Shown here in pieces: positions 1 to 11,362 of a stretch of 64,000 bases of DNA. Position 1 is the stretch's first letter, and each line of letters opens with the position of its first letter. The DNA comes from Ceraceosorus guamensis. Its lineage: Eukaryota; Basidiomycota; Exobasidiomycetes; Ceraceosorales; Ceraceosoraceae. Position numbers and translations under genes: made by a program. The notes below the pieces were generated by a model. The model made no database searches, had not been told where the DNA came from, and saw only the letters and a list, made by a program, of their open reading frames with translations. The stretch lies in the NCBI RefSeq assembly GCF_003144195.1, contig NW_020290014.1:270746-334745 (forward strand), given 5' to 3'.

Positions 1-456
1 CAGCTAGCGGATGCCCCTACGCCTTTCACTTGCAGCCTTGTTGCCTGGCCAGCCTTGAGGTCTAATCGAAGACTGCGCGGGTATGAATCAGCCGAGCTCC
101 TGTCCATCCTGGTCTGGACGCACTCGGCCGCCTTGAGTGAGCTGCAGCAGGCTGCGTTGTTCGCCGAGCAAACAAGCCCTGTGGGCTGGCGACGGGTATT
201 TTGGTCCTCACCACGGGAAGACAGCTTCTAAGATGGATAAGACCGACGGTCGAGCGCAACCCTGCAGCGCGGTCTTTGCGTTCATTCAGGCAACTGCCGA
301 CTTTTTTAGAAAGCGCGTCGGTCGCCAGCCATCTGTCGAGTAGGCTTCTTAAAGGCGGTCTTCAGTCCTGACAGCGCTCTTCAAGGTAACCTCACCGCAT
401 CGATCACAATATCCGGCGTCGTCCCTCGCTGTCCTCTCAACACTCCACCCATCGAG
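1..456. other. Upstream intergenic region, no gene recognised
   Basis: Only short overlapping reading frames without family resemblance are present. The right part is presumably the promoter and 5' leader of the mannosyltransferase gene that begins at 457. The left end could hold the tail of a gene outside the window, but nothing supports this. Confidence 0.5.
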
Positions 457-2392
457 ATGCACGTCGACCCAGCGAGTCCGCTGACCTTGAAGATGCGGAC
501 AGCCGCCTTTGGACCTCGAGAACGACTTCCCGCTAGGCACGGCGACGAGTCGTTCGACTTGTCCCCAAAACATCAACGACAATCATTCGAAAGTCCCATG
601 CAGAGGCCATGGGGACCTAATTACAAGCAGAGTGTCGCTCCATCCCCTCGTGTGCTCTGGTTCACCACGAGGCGCTTTCTTCTCAGCCTCGACGGGCTAG
701 CCCTTGCCGTCTTCGCGTTGCTCGCTTGGCGCTACTTGCTTTTCCCTTCGCGAGACATCGATGTGAGCGGCATGCAAGCCAAGGCAAGCACCGACTCGTA
801 CTTCCTAGATCTGTGGGTCAAGCACGTCACGGATCATCCGATACGTGCAAGAGATCGGACAGGCTTCTCGGAGATGGGACTTCGCACATCCATGTATGCC
901 CATCTCTTGGCCGACCCATCCCTTCCGGATTTCGAAGAGTACGAGCGCAAGCTGTGGCCCTTTATTCCTGGAATCGCCAGCCTGCGCAAAAGCTACTTTG
1001 AAGGCGCGCGCTATGCCAGCGAGAAGCGACCAAAGACTCGCGGTATTGTCATGTCTTTGGGCAAGAACGACTTCGACTTTGCCATTCAGGTGAGCTGGGT
1101 TCAGAGGAGTTGCTTCAGCAAGCACTGACCCCACCCAGTCATCCTCGTTGCGCTGTAGTACATTTCGATCATCCGCGATCACTACCGCTCGAACATCCCC
1201 ATAGAGCTCTACTACTACGGCGAGGATGACCTTCCACCTCACATGCGACACTACCTCACCACAGAATTTCCAAACGTCTCGACAGTGGATCTCGAAGCGC
1301 TTGGTTTCTTTGACGAGAACTTGACTCAGTTGAAGAGGCAAGGATTTGCTCTGAAACCGTTCGCTCTTGTTGCGACAAACTTTACAGAAGTGATGCTGGC
1401 GGATGCGGATGCTGTGCTGCTTGCTTCACCGGAGGAATTCTTTGAGCAGAAAGGTTTCAAAGAGACTGGCACGCTATTCTTCCACGACAGAGATCACGTC
1501 CGTGCAGGAGCAGCTGCCATCATCCACGAATTCATGAACAGCAACTTGGAAGCTCGAGGGCCAAGCGAGCGACTGGCCAAAAGTGCTTTCTGGCAACGCA
1601 AGGGCATCTACGAGCAAGAGTCTGGCATCGTCGTGGTGGACAAAAGTCGCATGGAAGTCTTCGCTGCTCTGCTGTTCTCAGCTTGGCAGAATACGGGCGA
1701 GGTGCGACGCCGGACAACTTACCGCATCTTTTGGGGCGACAAGGTAAGCAGCACAGAAGTCCTACGAGCCTATCGCGGTCGACACTCACATTCTGGCAGC
1801 CTCACAGGAGACCTTTTGGCTGGCGTTCGAGCTCGCTGGCTTCCAGTACTTTTTCGTCAAGCACTACGCCGGGGCTATCGGACGCGAGCATGCTGCTCAC
1901 GCCGAAGGCTTTTGCTCCGAGCACCCCTTTCACGTCTTCGACGCTCCTGGCACCATCATTAGTGACGGTAGCCATGCGGCGAGCAACCTCACTCAGGCGA
2001 AGGCCGAAGCCGAGGCTGCTGCATCTGCCCTCTTGATGGCTGATGTGGAAAACCAGGATCCGAAAAGCACCGCAGTCCAGCTTGCGCGCAAAGAGGCGCG
2101 CAAGGTCAAGCCGGCCTGGTTCAATGGAAGCTTGCTGGAGCTCAAAAAAATCTCAAGAGAGCTATACATTAGCCCCACGGCTTGGGCCATTGATGGACAG
2201 TGGGAATTTCTGGAAGACAGCGAGCTGTGGTGCTTGAGAAACTACACGGCTATGCCCATGTCCGAGCATGGCTTGGACAGAAATATCCAGCAACTTATCT
2301 CGACTGGAACGAGAGGCCTCGCGCGGAGCAATGCTGCCATGAGCCGTGGTGAATTTGCGCCGCGTGGTGAAGAATTCGATATCCCAGCGTGA
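457..2392 (+). CDS. GT71-type alpha-1,3-mannosyltransferase (MNN1-like), type II membrane protein
   Basis: Three exons, 457-1089, 1159-1743 and 1808-2392, join in frame to 600 residues. The introns (69 and 64 nt) have GTGAGC/GTAAGC donors and TAG/CAG acceptors. A short basic N-terminus precedes one hydrophobic anchor at about residues 74-96, as expected for a Golgi type II glycosyltransferase. The catalytic part shows the Mannosyl_trans3 pattern: RGIVMSLGKNDFDFAIQ, IELYYYGEDDLP, LKPFALVATNF, a DAD metal/nucleotide-sugar motif near residue 293, then TGTLFFHDRDHV. Family knowledge: GT71 enzymes transfer mannose from GDP-mannose to glycans of the secretory pathway. The acceptor and linkage cannot be told from sequence. 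A second in-frame ATG at 598 also lies before the anchor and could be the true start. The C-terminal 60 residues are less conserved in type. Confidence 0.87.
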
Positions 2393-5300
2393 ACGAGGGC
2401 CTTTCTCAAGCACGTGACTCTTCCTCCGGCTCAATTGCATCGCAAGGTACCCACACTTCTTTGTATACTTGTCTGTTCTATCAATCATATTGTTTGTCAC
2501 CTCAACGGAGTCACGGATGCCTTCTGCCATTCAAGATTTCACCATGGCATGCTGGCATGCTGGACACGTCACGAAAGGCGCACGGTGATTGGCCCACAAG
2601 CTCACCGCCTGTCCACGCTGATGAGCGTCGCGCTTATCAACAGCGCGACATTCACGATTTTCGGTGAGATGCACGACGAGCCGTGAGTCGCGCTAGTCCG
2701 ATGAATTTCCGCGCTAAGCAGATTCGCGGGTCGCGACCTACATCAGCGGGGCGTACGCGGCACCAGCAACACACGCATCAGGGGCCGAGGCAACGTCCAT
2801 ATATCCGACACCCGAGGGAGGTCTCGCGGATGTCACGTGACTCGTGATAGACGACTACCGGTACTCACGACCCAAGACTCAAAACTCATCAAGACTTGAC
2901 TCCAGCCTCTTGACTCGACTCTTGACTGAAAATTTCTACAGATTGTTTGTGATCTATATAGTCTCGTGCAGCTCACAGATCCAAGCTCGATCGCTCGCTC
3001 AGCTGTCGCACCTGGGCTTTGCTCGTGGGGAAGGTGGAACGGGCGTGTTGAAGCCATCGGCGAGCTTGCAAAGACGCGCTATGTTCTCGGAACATCTATG
3101 CTCAGGCTCAATGATAATAATACATCACATCTGAAAACCTCATCAGTCACGACCGGGTCGCATTTCAAGGCCGTGCGATGCTCCCGGTGGACACGCGACA
3201 GCCGCGATTGCGCCCAGAGCACGGGAAAGCGCGAGCACAGAGGACACGCAATCAGCTCCATGTGGCAGGCGACTAGCAGCAGGAGACATGCAAGCTGCAA
3301 TCGCTGTCTGGGCTCAGGGTGCTTCGCTCGGGCTTAGACGATGAAGGAGATCTTCAATCATCACGATATCGATGCAGGGCGGGAGCAGAGCAGCGCCCAT
3401 TGGGGCAGTGTCGAGCGGCGAGGACCGGCGTTCACTTGAAGCTAGTGGGGTCTTGAGTGAGGGTAGCGACAGTGAGGGCCAAAGTTGTCAGGCGTCGATG
3501 TTGAGACGGCGCGCTCATTCTCTTGCTACCACATCGTACAGTCCCGACCACGTCTGTCTGTGATGATAATTGAGGTTGGTGGAAGTACCCTCGTGGTCGA
3601 CTCACGACCAGCCCACGACAAGAGATGACCGCGATGGCCCAGCCTTGACCGATGTCAGAACACCATCCAAAAAGCACGTACATCACCGGCAGTAGTGGGG
3701 CTGCGGCGTGACTTTAGATGCACGCCAAAGAAGAGTCGCGCTGCCGATTGTGGATCAACAACAATCAAAATCGCAAATTAAAATGAAGTCAGCTCATTCC
3801 CTCGTTACTATACTTGCCTTTTCCAACCGTGAAGTTTGAAAACCTGAGGTGGACGCTACGATGATATTTGATATGTGTGCCCCAGCAGTCAGACGAGAAG
3901 TTGCGTGGGCCACACAACACCGGACGAGAACCGACGCCTAATTTCCAGCAGCAGCAGCTGAGTCATCATGGCCACTTTGATTATGATCCATGCTGGATCG
4001 TTGACTGAGACGCGCAAACCGTAACCACGATCGAACAAGTCTCATCAGTGCACCCAATCGTGAATTGTCTGACTTTCTTCGAATGGCGCTGGTAGCTCAT
4101 CAGGTGTAAGGCGATCAACAGGACGACCTCCCTGTCTTTTACCGACGAGCGCCGCAATTAAGCCGCAATCGTGAATTAAGGAATTCAGCCATTCAGGTTT
4201 ACCACTCAATCAAGATGACCCGGACGTTGAACCAATTCCGCCGCTTGCGCATTCGTGATTCACCCTGAATCAAGGCTGTCACGGAACTAAGGCTGTCCTG
4301 CGGGTCGGGCATTCTACCTATACATATGATTCGGTCTTGATCAGACTCATTTGCATGAGTGCTTCCATCTATATATGCGGTAGCTACCATAGGTCTCACA
4401 CGCGACAACAGCATGTCTCGTCGCGCCGGCCCTCGCCGTCATCCTCAGCCGGGGTGTTGGTGCCCACGCTGAATCACGAATGAATTGGACCGCTGCGGCA
4501 CAGCGGCAGTGCCTGCGGTGAGTCGGCGGGCGCTACGGGTCAATGCCCGCACCACGCCACGCAAGGTCTGCGCGCATGGCTGCGCTGCCGATGTCTCGCC
4601 TCGTCGCGCGTGCTGATGTCAAAAGTTTCAAGAACTCGCATGATGGCAACGCAGATGCGTGCAAGCACGGCCCATGAACTGGTCAAATTCGTCAATGTCC
4701 TGATCATCATCAGCATATGCACCTGCCTGCGGGTACCCGCACGGCAGTATGCTGGTGGATGAGCGGCTGATGATGAGATCGGTGAGCGGCGCTTTGATCT
4801 GGATCACGCTCGTGATTGAATGCTGTGAATAATCAGAACGCGATGCATGACCAGCACACGGCCGCCTCAACTCGACTGAATTCTGAATCAAGGCACAAGC
4901 CGGGACAATCCGAATAGCGAGTCGTGAGTCCAGACAAATTACCATCCACCGTGGTGACTGTCCCATCGTCGAAAAGACACAGCGAATTCGATGCAGCCTT
5001 AGCTCGAGAGGGACTCGGACGATCCACTCGGTTGCTCGCGCTGCACGACTGCTCGTGCGCCGCATGCTGCATTCTGCTTGCTGTCGACAACGCAGCTTGC
5101 TTTGTGGAGCGTGGACACGAAGGGCGGTTTACAGAAGTGAATCTGAGTAGAGAAGGTTTCAAGCCGGACGCTGCCGGCGCTCTTGCGGCGATTCATGAGT
5201 ATTGTTCACTCTGACTACATATGACCATACCCGGTAGGTGCTTGCTGCTGAGCGCAATGTCGTCGCCGACTCAAGCACAACAGATGCAGGCACATCGCCA

Positions 5301-6158
5301 CTACTCTTCACAAGCGGCCTAGCAGAGCTTACACAGCTTTCGTCCACACATGGGTTGCTGCATGCACTGCACATGCAGAAGCTCAACCAAGTAACCAATT
5401 TCTGATGTCTGGGCGGCGTTACAAGTCGACGCGTGGCACTAGAGAAGTCACGAGTGACGAGCGCTTGCTCGACGCGTGACAGTGCACTCACTGCGTGGTG
5501 ACTCTGCTGCAAAATTTCGAGTCGCTTTCAGCTGCCATGGCGGCGACGCTGATGACGAGGCAGCTCATCAGTGCCATCCCCAATCGTCTCGCGCCCGTAT
5601 AGCGCCTCGATGGATCAAGGCCGAATTACCGCCGCCGTCACCGCTCTTCGTGATTGCCGGTGCATTCCATCTCACACTTTCTCGTTGCTCTCCCTTCATT
5701 GTAGGCGTAGAAAAGCACCTCATCCGTCACCTCCAAATCGCACATGGGCTGCTATATTCCCACCAGTCCTGACATTTGACGCCCAGTCCGCAATCAAGCT
5801 CTCCGACAGCAGCGGTTCTCACAAATTCGGCGCGACGACCTTTTCCTTCCAGATTATCCCCTAATCATTCCACCCAGATCAGGCCAGAGGTCAAGCGACG
5901 GAGGATTCTCGCGCTTCGCTTCGCAGTCGAGTTTCACACTGCTTCTCACACTCATCTGACCAAGGATCACCTGTGTCTCGCGCAGCTAGGTGCTGCCGAG
6001 CTTGCTGCATCTTCAGGGAGGGCCCTCGCATCCATATTCATCCGCTTGGTCTAAGTACCTCTCATCGTCGCTCTCGAGAGGCACACAGCACATTGCGCGT
6101 CCGACTTCCTCAAGGCTAGAGTCCGTCTCTATCGCTTGCCTCGAAGCCTTCAGACACA
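2393..6158. other. Long intergenic/regulatory gap before the GATA factor
   Basis: No reading frame here looks like a protein family or continues through plausible splice sites. The stretch contains a TGACTC-rich patch (2836-2931) and several ATTCGTGATT/AATCACGAAT-type decamers (for example 4251-4260 and 4472-4481). From about 5600 to 6158 it becomes pyrimidine-rich and several ATGs occur, so this part is probably the long 5' leader of the GATA-factor mRNA, possibly with upstream open reading frames. Confidence 0.6.
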
Positions 6159-9100
6159 ATGAGCATTCCGAACCACAGCGGGCACGTCTACGTCCCCTCC
6201 AGCAGTCAGGCTACATGGGGAGCACCACCTACGGGTCCAGTCGACACTCAGGCACCTTTTGCAGGTCCCTACCATCCTAGTATGCCGCCTCATTTTGTCG
6301 TACCGGGAACCGGAGCCGTGCCCATAATGAGCAACGATGGGTCTTCGCCGACTTTTGCTCCTCAGCATGGCTTTGAGATGAATGGAACCCGACCGACACC
6401 GCCCGCCTCCACCTCAGGCCCTTACAACGCCCCCGCTGGCCCCTCAATTTCTCTCCTTTCTCAAGCGCTGCAAGCTAACCTAGCCAGGCAGCAAGCGCAC
6501 CATGAAGCAGCGCAGAGACACAGCCAGCAGTGGGGCGTGGAGCAACACGCTCAAGCAGCGCCTGCGGCAACACACCCTGGCGGCTTCCAAGATCGTACAC
6601 ATCACCATCCACCATCCGCCGAACTGGCTGGCGCTGACACGTCTGCCAGCATGATCTCTCCGTCTCCGTACGTGAGTCATAGCCGTCAAGCCAGCAGCGC
6701 TGCCCATTCAGCACTAGCATCGGCGTCGTCTTCTCGGCCAATCTCTCCTGTAGCGAGCTGGAACCATTCCAACTCTCGGCGCCGCATCGACTCAAGTGCA
6801 GGAGCTAATGGCCGGTCTCATGATTCGAGTTGGCTTCAGGAACCCTCTGGTCCGCAGAATCCTTCCACTCGCGCATACAGAGAGCCTGAAGCTTTTGTGG
6901 ACCCCTTTTCGCCCGAAGAACCTGGACCTCGACACGAGCAGTTCTACGGAGTTGTACCGCCCAAAAGCAATGCAGCTCCACCCGGTGCTGCGCTGGCCAA
7001 TGATCACATGGGCCTTTCGACAGCATCCAACCGTGGCAAGCCAAGCGCGCTCTATGCTGCGTCTGGAGACAGCGCAGCCTATCCGTCTGTATCAGCACTT
7101 GAGGACGAGGAGGCATCTATATTGAGACAGCGGGAGCGTCGAGGAAGTGCTGGAGCTGGCGATGGTGATGACGAAGAAGTAGATCCCGAGTTGATGGCTC
7201 GCAAGGATCCCCTGGCTACACAGGTGTGGCGAATGTACGCCAAGCAGAAGAATGCAATGCCGCACGGTGCTCGAATGGAGGTGAGTTTCTTGGAGAGAAA
7301 GACAGCGCGGCTCAGGTTCAGGCTCAATGACCAACCTGATACTGAATTACTGCGCTCCGCACGTAGAATCTGACGTGGCGCATGATGGCAATGACTTTGC
7401 GCAAAAAGAAGGAGCAGGAAAAGATGGAGGCCGAGCAGGAGCGCAGTAGGCTGGCGGCTGCTGAAACTGGTGGCGCAGCGACGACGTCTGATACTGCAAG
7501 CGCAAGCGCAATTTCCGCTTCGCAGCCGACGTCGCCCTCGTCCGTCAGTCGCGCCTCGCTGGCAGACTCCTCTCGCCGTAGCAGTGGCTCGCATCTGGAG
7601 CAACCAGAAGCAATCTCGCACTCGGGCATCCTCAATTCTGGCTCCTTGCATGGCCTCACTACCATCGCAGGTCCGTCGGCGCCGATTCACGGTCGAGGAC
7701 TCGGCAAGGGCCGGGCGCGCTTCGTCGAAATTGCCGAAGAGGAAGAGCGCGGCCGTCGCGGCCGAAGCTCGCGCACTCCTGAGAGCAGTGGCACCGCTGG
7801 CAGTGTCGGGATCGTACAACACGAAGATGATCCCATGGATTGGCGTGCCAAGAGTAAAAGCAGGTCCAGATCCAGGTCTGTCAGCGCAATGGACTGGCGA
7901 GCTGCGAGTCGGTCACGCTCTCGGCCGCCTGCTGCGCAGCTGCTGAGCCGCATTGACGAGCCGGAAGGAGCAGATGCGAACACTCTCAGCCAGTCTGCTC
8001 CTAACAGCGGCGGATTCTCCTTCTCGGACTTCGCCGGACTTGTCGCAGATTCGCCAAACGGTTTTGCAGAAGTGCCCGAGCTGTTAGCGCTTGGGACATT
8101 ACCAGCGTCGAATCCTTTGGCACACGCAGACTTTGCTTCGGAAACGAAGCTTGGGCCGGCAGCACAGGCAGTCAAAGATTCGCAGCAAACGGCCACTTCC
8201 AGTGGTGGTCCCGGTCGCTCTGCAGCTGCTGCCCAAAAAGCATCCATGCAGCAAGCGTTCCGCAAGGCAGCTTTCAGCGACCTGTTTGCTGGCACAGGTC
8301 TGCCGGGTCATGGACGTCGGTCTGGCACGGACGAGCGCAACGTGCCATTCTTCGTCGGAGGTCGCAAGACTAGCTGGGATATGCACTCCATTGGAGCCAA
8401 CTCTGCTGGCGCGCCTCAGTCAAACATTGGCAGCGTGCCAGGCATTGCCGATTTCAGCAGCCACCAAGCCAACCATCACCCCGAGTACGGGTTCGTCCCT
8501 CGATTGGTCCGGAAGACTAGCTTTGATCACAAGGTGTCTGAACGAAGCAGATCCCGCGCACCACAGCCTCATCCATCTCCCTACGATGGCATCGCAGCGT
8601 CAAATGCTCGGAAACGTGCCTACGAGCCATCTCCGGCTCGCCCACCTCCAAGCGCTCCTTACACGCAAGACCAGCGCGTCGCCGCTGGCCTGTCCCGACT
8701 GCTACCTTCTTTCGCTCAGTCAGATGCGATGTACCCCGGCGTTGTGCCTATGTCCACATTCGATTTCTCCATTCCCCCACCAGGGGACGGCATGGGCCAT
8801 CATCTCACGGTACCAGGCGGACCCGGCTCGCAACCCAGCATGGGCGCTTTCGATCCCCATTCAGTGCCAGCATCTGCTCTCCAGAGTCCAGATTCAGCTG
8901 GGTTCCCAACTTCGTATGGCCCCCAGGGGGCTGCGACTCTTAACAGCCCGAGCGACAGCTCCGCTCTTGCTGAAAGTCATGGCGCTGCTGGTCAGCACAT
9001 GCCCACTCCGCAGAACGATATAGAAGCCATCATGAGCATGTTCTACAATTCTGACGCAACCCTCGCCGCTCAGCAACACCCCGGTATCACACACATCAAC

Positions 9101-9835
9101 CCTAATCAAGTCTTTGGTCATGGCCCTGGTGGGTTCGATCCTGCAGCTATCACTGCAGCCCACAACATGCTGAATGGCCTCGCCTCTGGTGACGAAGGCT
9201 CGGTCACATCGCCGTGGGCGTATAGCCCGGCAAGCGCGCAGACGAATTCCGATCCAGCTTCCACTCCTCCTTTCCAAGGTCCACCCCAAAGCGGCTATCA
9301 CTCTAGCCCTCTGAGCGGCGCTCCACCTGGCAGATCTCTCGAGCACATCCCCTCCCGCTCAGGAAGCTCGGGCAATCTTCAAGGCGCTGCCGGTCTGCAC
9401 GGAAAGGCTGGCCAAAGCTCCAAGAACGGGTCAGGCTCCGACGCCACGAAGCCGACGAATGGAACCATTGGCGAGGGCGCGTTGGCCTCCACCTCAAAGT
9501 CCGACTCAACCAGTATGGCAACTGCTGATCCACCTACTGTTTGCTCCAACTGCTCCACCATGAAGACGCCTCTGTGGCGTCGCGATCCAGATGGAAATCC
9601 GCTATGCAATGCTTGCGGTTTGTTCCTCAAGCTGCATGGTGTCGTCCGGCCGCTATCCCTCAAGACGGATACCATCAAGAAACGCAACCGAGCAGGTGCA
9701 GCTAGCAAGGACAAGGCGAGGCTCGCAGCAATCGGTAAGCCGCAGCCGATGCCCCCTCAAGTAGTTCCCCCTCAGCCTCATCACATGGTGGTCACAGCAG
9801 CCAATGACAAAAGACAGAGGCGCGACAGCAAATAG
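6159..9835 (+). CDS. nit2: AreA/NIT2-type GATA zinc-finger transcription factor (nitrogen regulation)
   Basis: Two exons, 6159-7280 and 7367-9835, give 1196 residues. The 86-nt intron (GTGAGT...CGTAG) sits inside the conserved AreA N-terminal domain and its removal restores the hallmark [17 protein letters not shown] near residues 372-388, preceded by [20 protein letters not shown]. Near the C-terminus, about residue 1100, is one GATA finger of the C-X2-C-X17-C-X2-C type (CSNC...CNAC), followed by [20 protein letters not shown] and a basic KKRNR tail. The rest is Ser/Pro/Gln-rich and probably disordered, with a short RSRSRSRS run near residue 535. Established role of the family: nuclear activator that binds GATA sites and derepresses genes for secondary nitrogen sources. 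The combination of both domains makes the assignment strong. An extended leader and large upstream gap suggest complex transcriptional control. Confidence 0.93.
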
Positions 9836-11362
9836 ACTCGCCTAAGGTACGCACGCCGCCCGCGACCTGCTCTCTCAGTTCTCTTCTGCGCACGCAGGAA
9901 TCCTGATAGAGTACCCTTCGCACCTACACCTCTCACGCAAACTGTAATTCTTGGTTCTGGCCTATTGCTCAGACGATCAAGTGTTGTACAAATATCCTGA
10001 CTGTCCCATGATCCTGCCAGTCTTCTGTTGCCGTGTGCAGACTCAACCACCCCATATAGACCTCAGTATCAGAAATGCGCATCGTATTACCTATCATCGA
10101 TGGCCGCTCGTTGCGAGAGCTCGCCGTGCTGCTAATGGCGGGATTATAATGTATGTGGAGCGTTTGGCTAGACACACCATGGGAATGCGTTGGTCGCAAG
10201 TCTGCCGCCTTTCCCTCTCGCTTCGATGTCCACCTCGCAGCTATGGGCCCGAGTACTCTCTCACTGCATACCGGTATGAGCCCGAGGGACACGTACACGA
10301 GATGACTCAGCACGGCTACGCCATGCTTTCCACCTTTGCCAGACGCGACAAGAATGACGACGCACGCGGGAGCAGCGTGGCTGTCGTTTGCGTCTCGCTC
10401 ACTAGCCAAGATGCTCTTGCACGCGTGGACGGGATGAGAGTCTGCCGACTAGAAACGGTCAAGAGTGGGTGAGTATAGGAGGAATGCACAGCGCGACACA
10501 GAAGTGTCCTGCCGCGACGACGCGTTTAGCGGGCGCTCGCCCGTGCATCATGCGAAACCAACACCTTGCAGCAAGGCTGGCTGGCCATCGCCGCTTGCGG
10601 AGCCAATCTCTGAGCGATGACATGTTTGTCCACTTTCCGACGATGGCAAGCAAAGCTTCAACAGAAGTCTCTTCTGAGTGTGAACCAAGCCTGAGGGTCT
10701 GACGAGATCTTTGACGCTTCTCACACCTGATCAACAGCTGTTAGGATCACGGCCTTTGGGTCAGATCCCAGCGTTCGGGGATACGCGCCTGACAAGCGCT
10801 TTTCACACGACATCTTCTTAGCCACTCAAGCCGCCGATCCTATCAGGAGCGCCTTCCTTGTCCTGTCACTAAGAGCTCGGTAGCACTGATACGCTGACCG
10901 ATCATTACTCGTGCCCTCACCGCCTTCAACATCAGCCACCGTCCGTGCCCGCCTTGGCAGCCAAGTCTCATCCGGCATCATTTTCGAACAACCTGCTTGC
11001 GCCCATTCCAATTCCCGTGTACTGTGGCGTGCCGGAGTCTGGGAGTAGGACTCGCCACTACGTCCCAAATTCAGTTTCCGCGTCACTTACAAGTCTAACT
11101 TGGTCTGGTGTCGCTCGTCTCGGCTGACGTACACCAAGCGCACATTGAACATACGATACGCATGCACACACGAGTCGTGCGGTCTTTGGCGAGACTCATC
11201 GCCCGGCAATCATTAAAGTCCACAAGCCCTGTGCGAGCTCTACCCGTATTGAGGTTCACGCTCGACTGCATCAAGTCAGCGCGCTCGCACCCTGCAACGG
11301 CCTGCAGTTGAGCCTTCAAGCGATCTTAGGAGGCCCCAGTCTGCTTCAAAGAATCAGACGAC
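9836..11362. other. Intergenic region between GATA factor and RIC8
   Basis: No coding region is supported; reading frames are short, lack ATG starts or have no family features. It contains the 3' end of the GATA-factor transcript and the promoter of RIC8. Confidence 0.55.

Noticed and set aside
4628-5512. Overlapping frames of 96-145 codons on both strands
   Set aside because: They overlap one another, start with non-ATG codons and show no conserved pattern.
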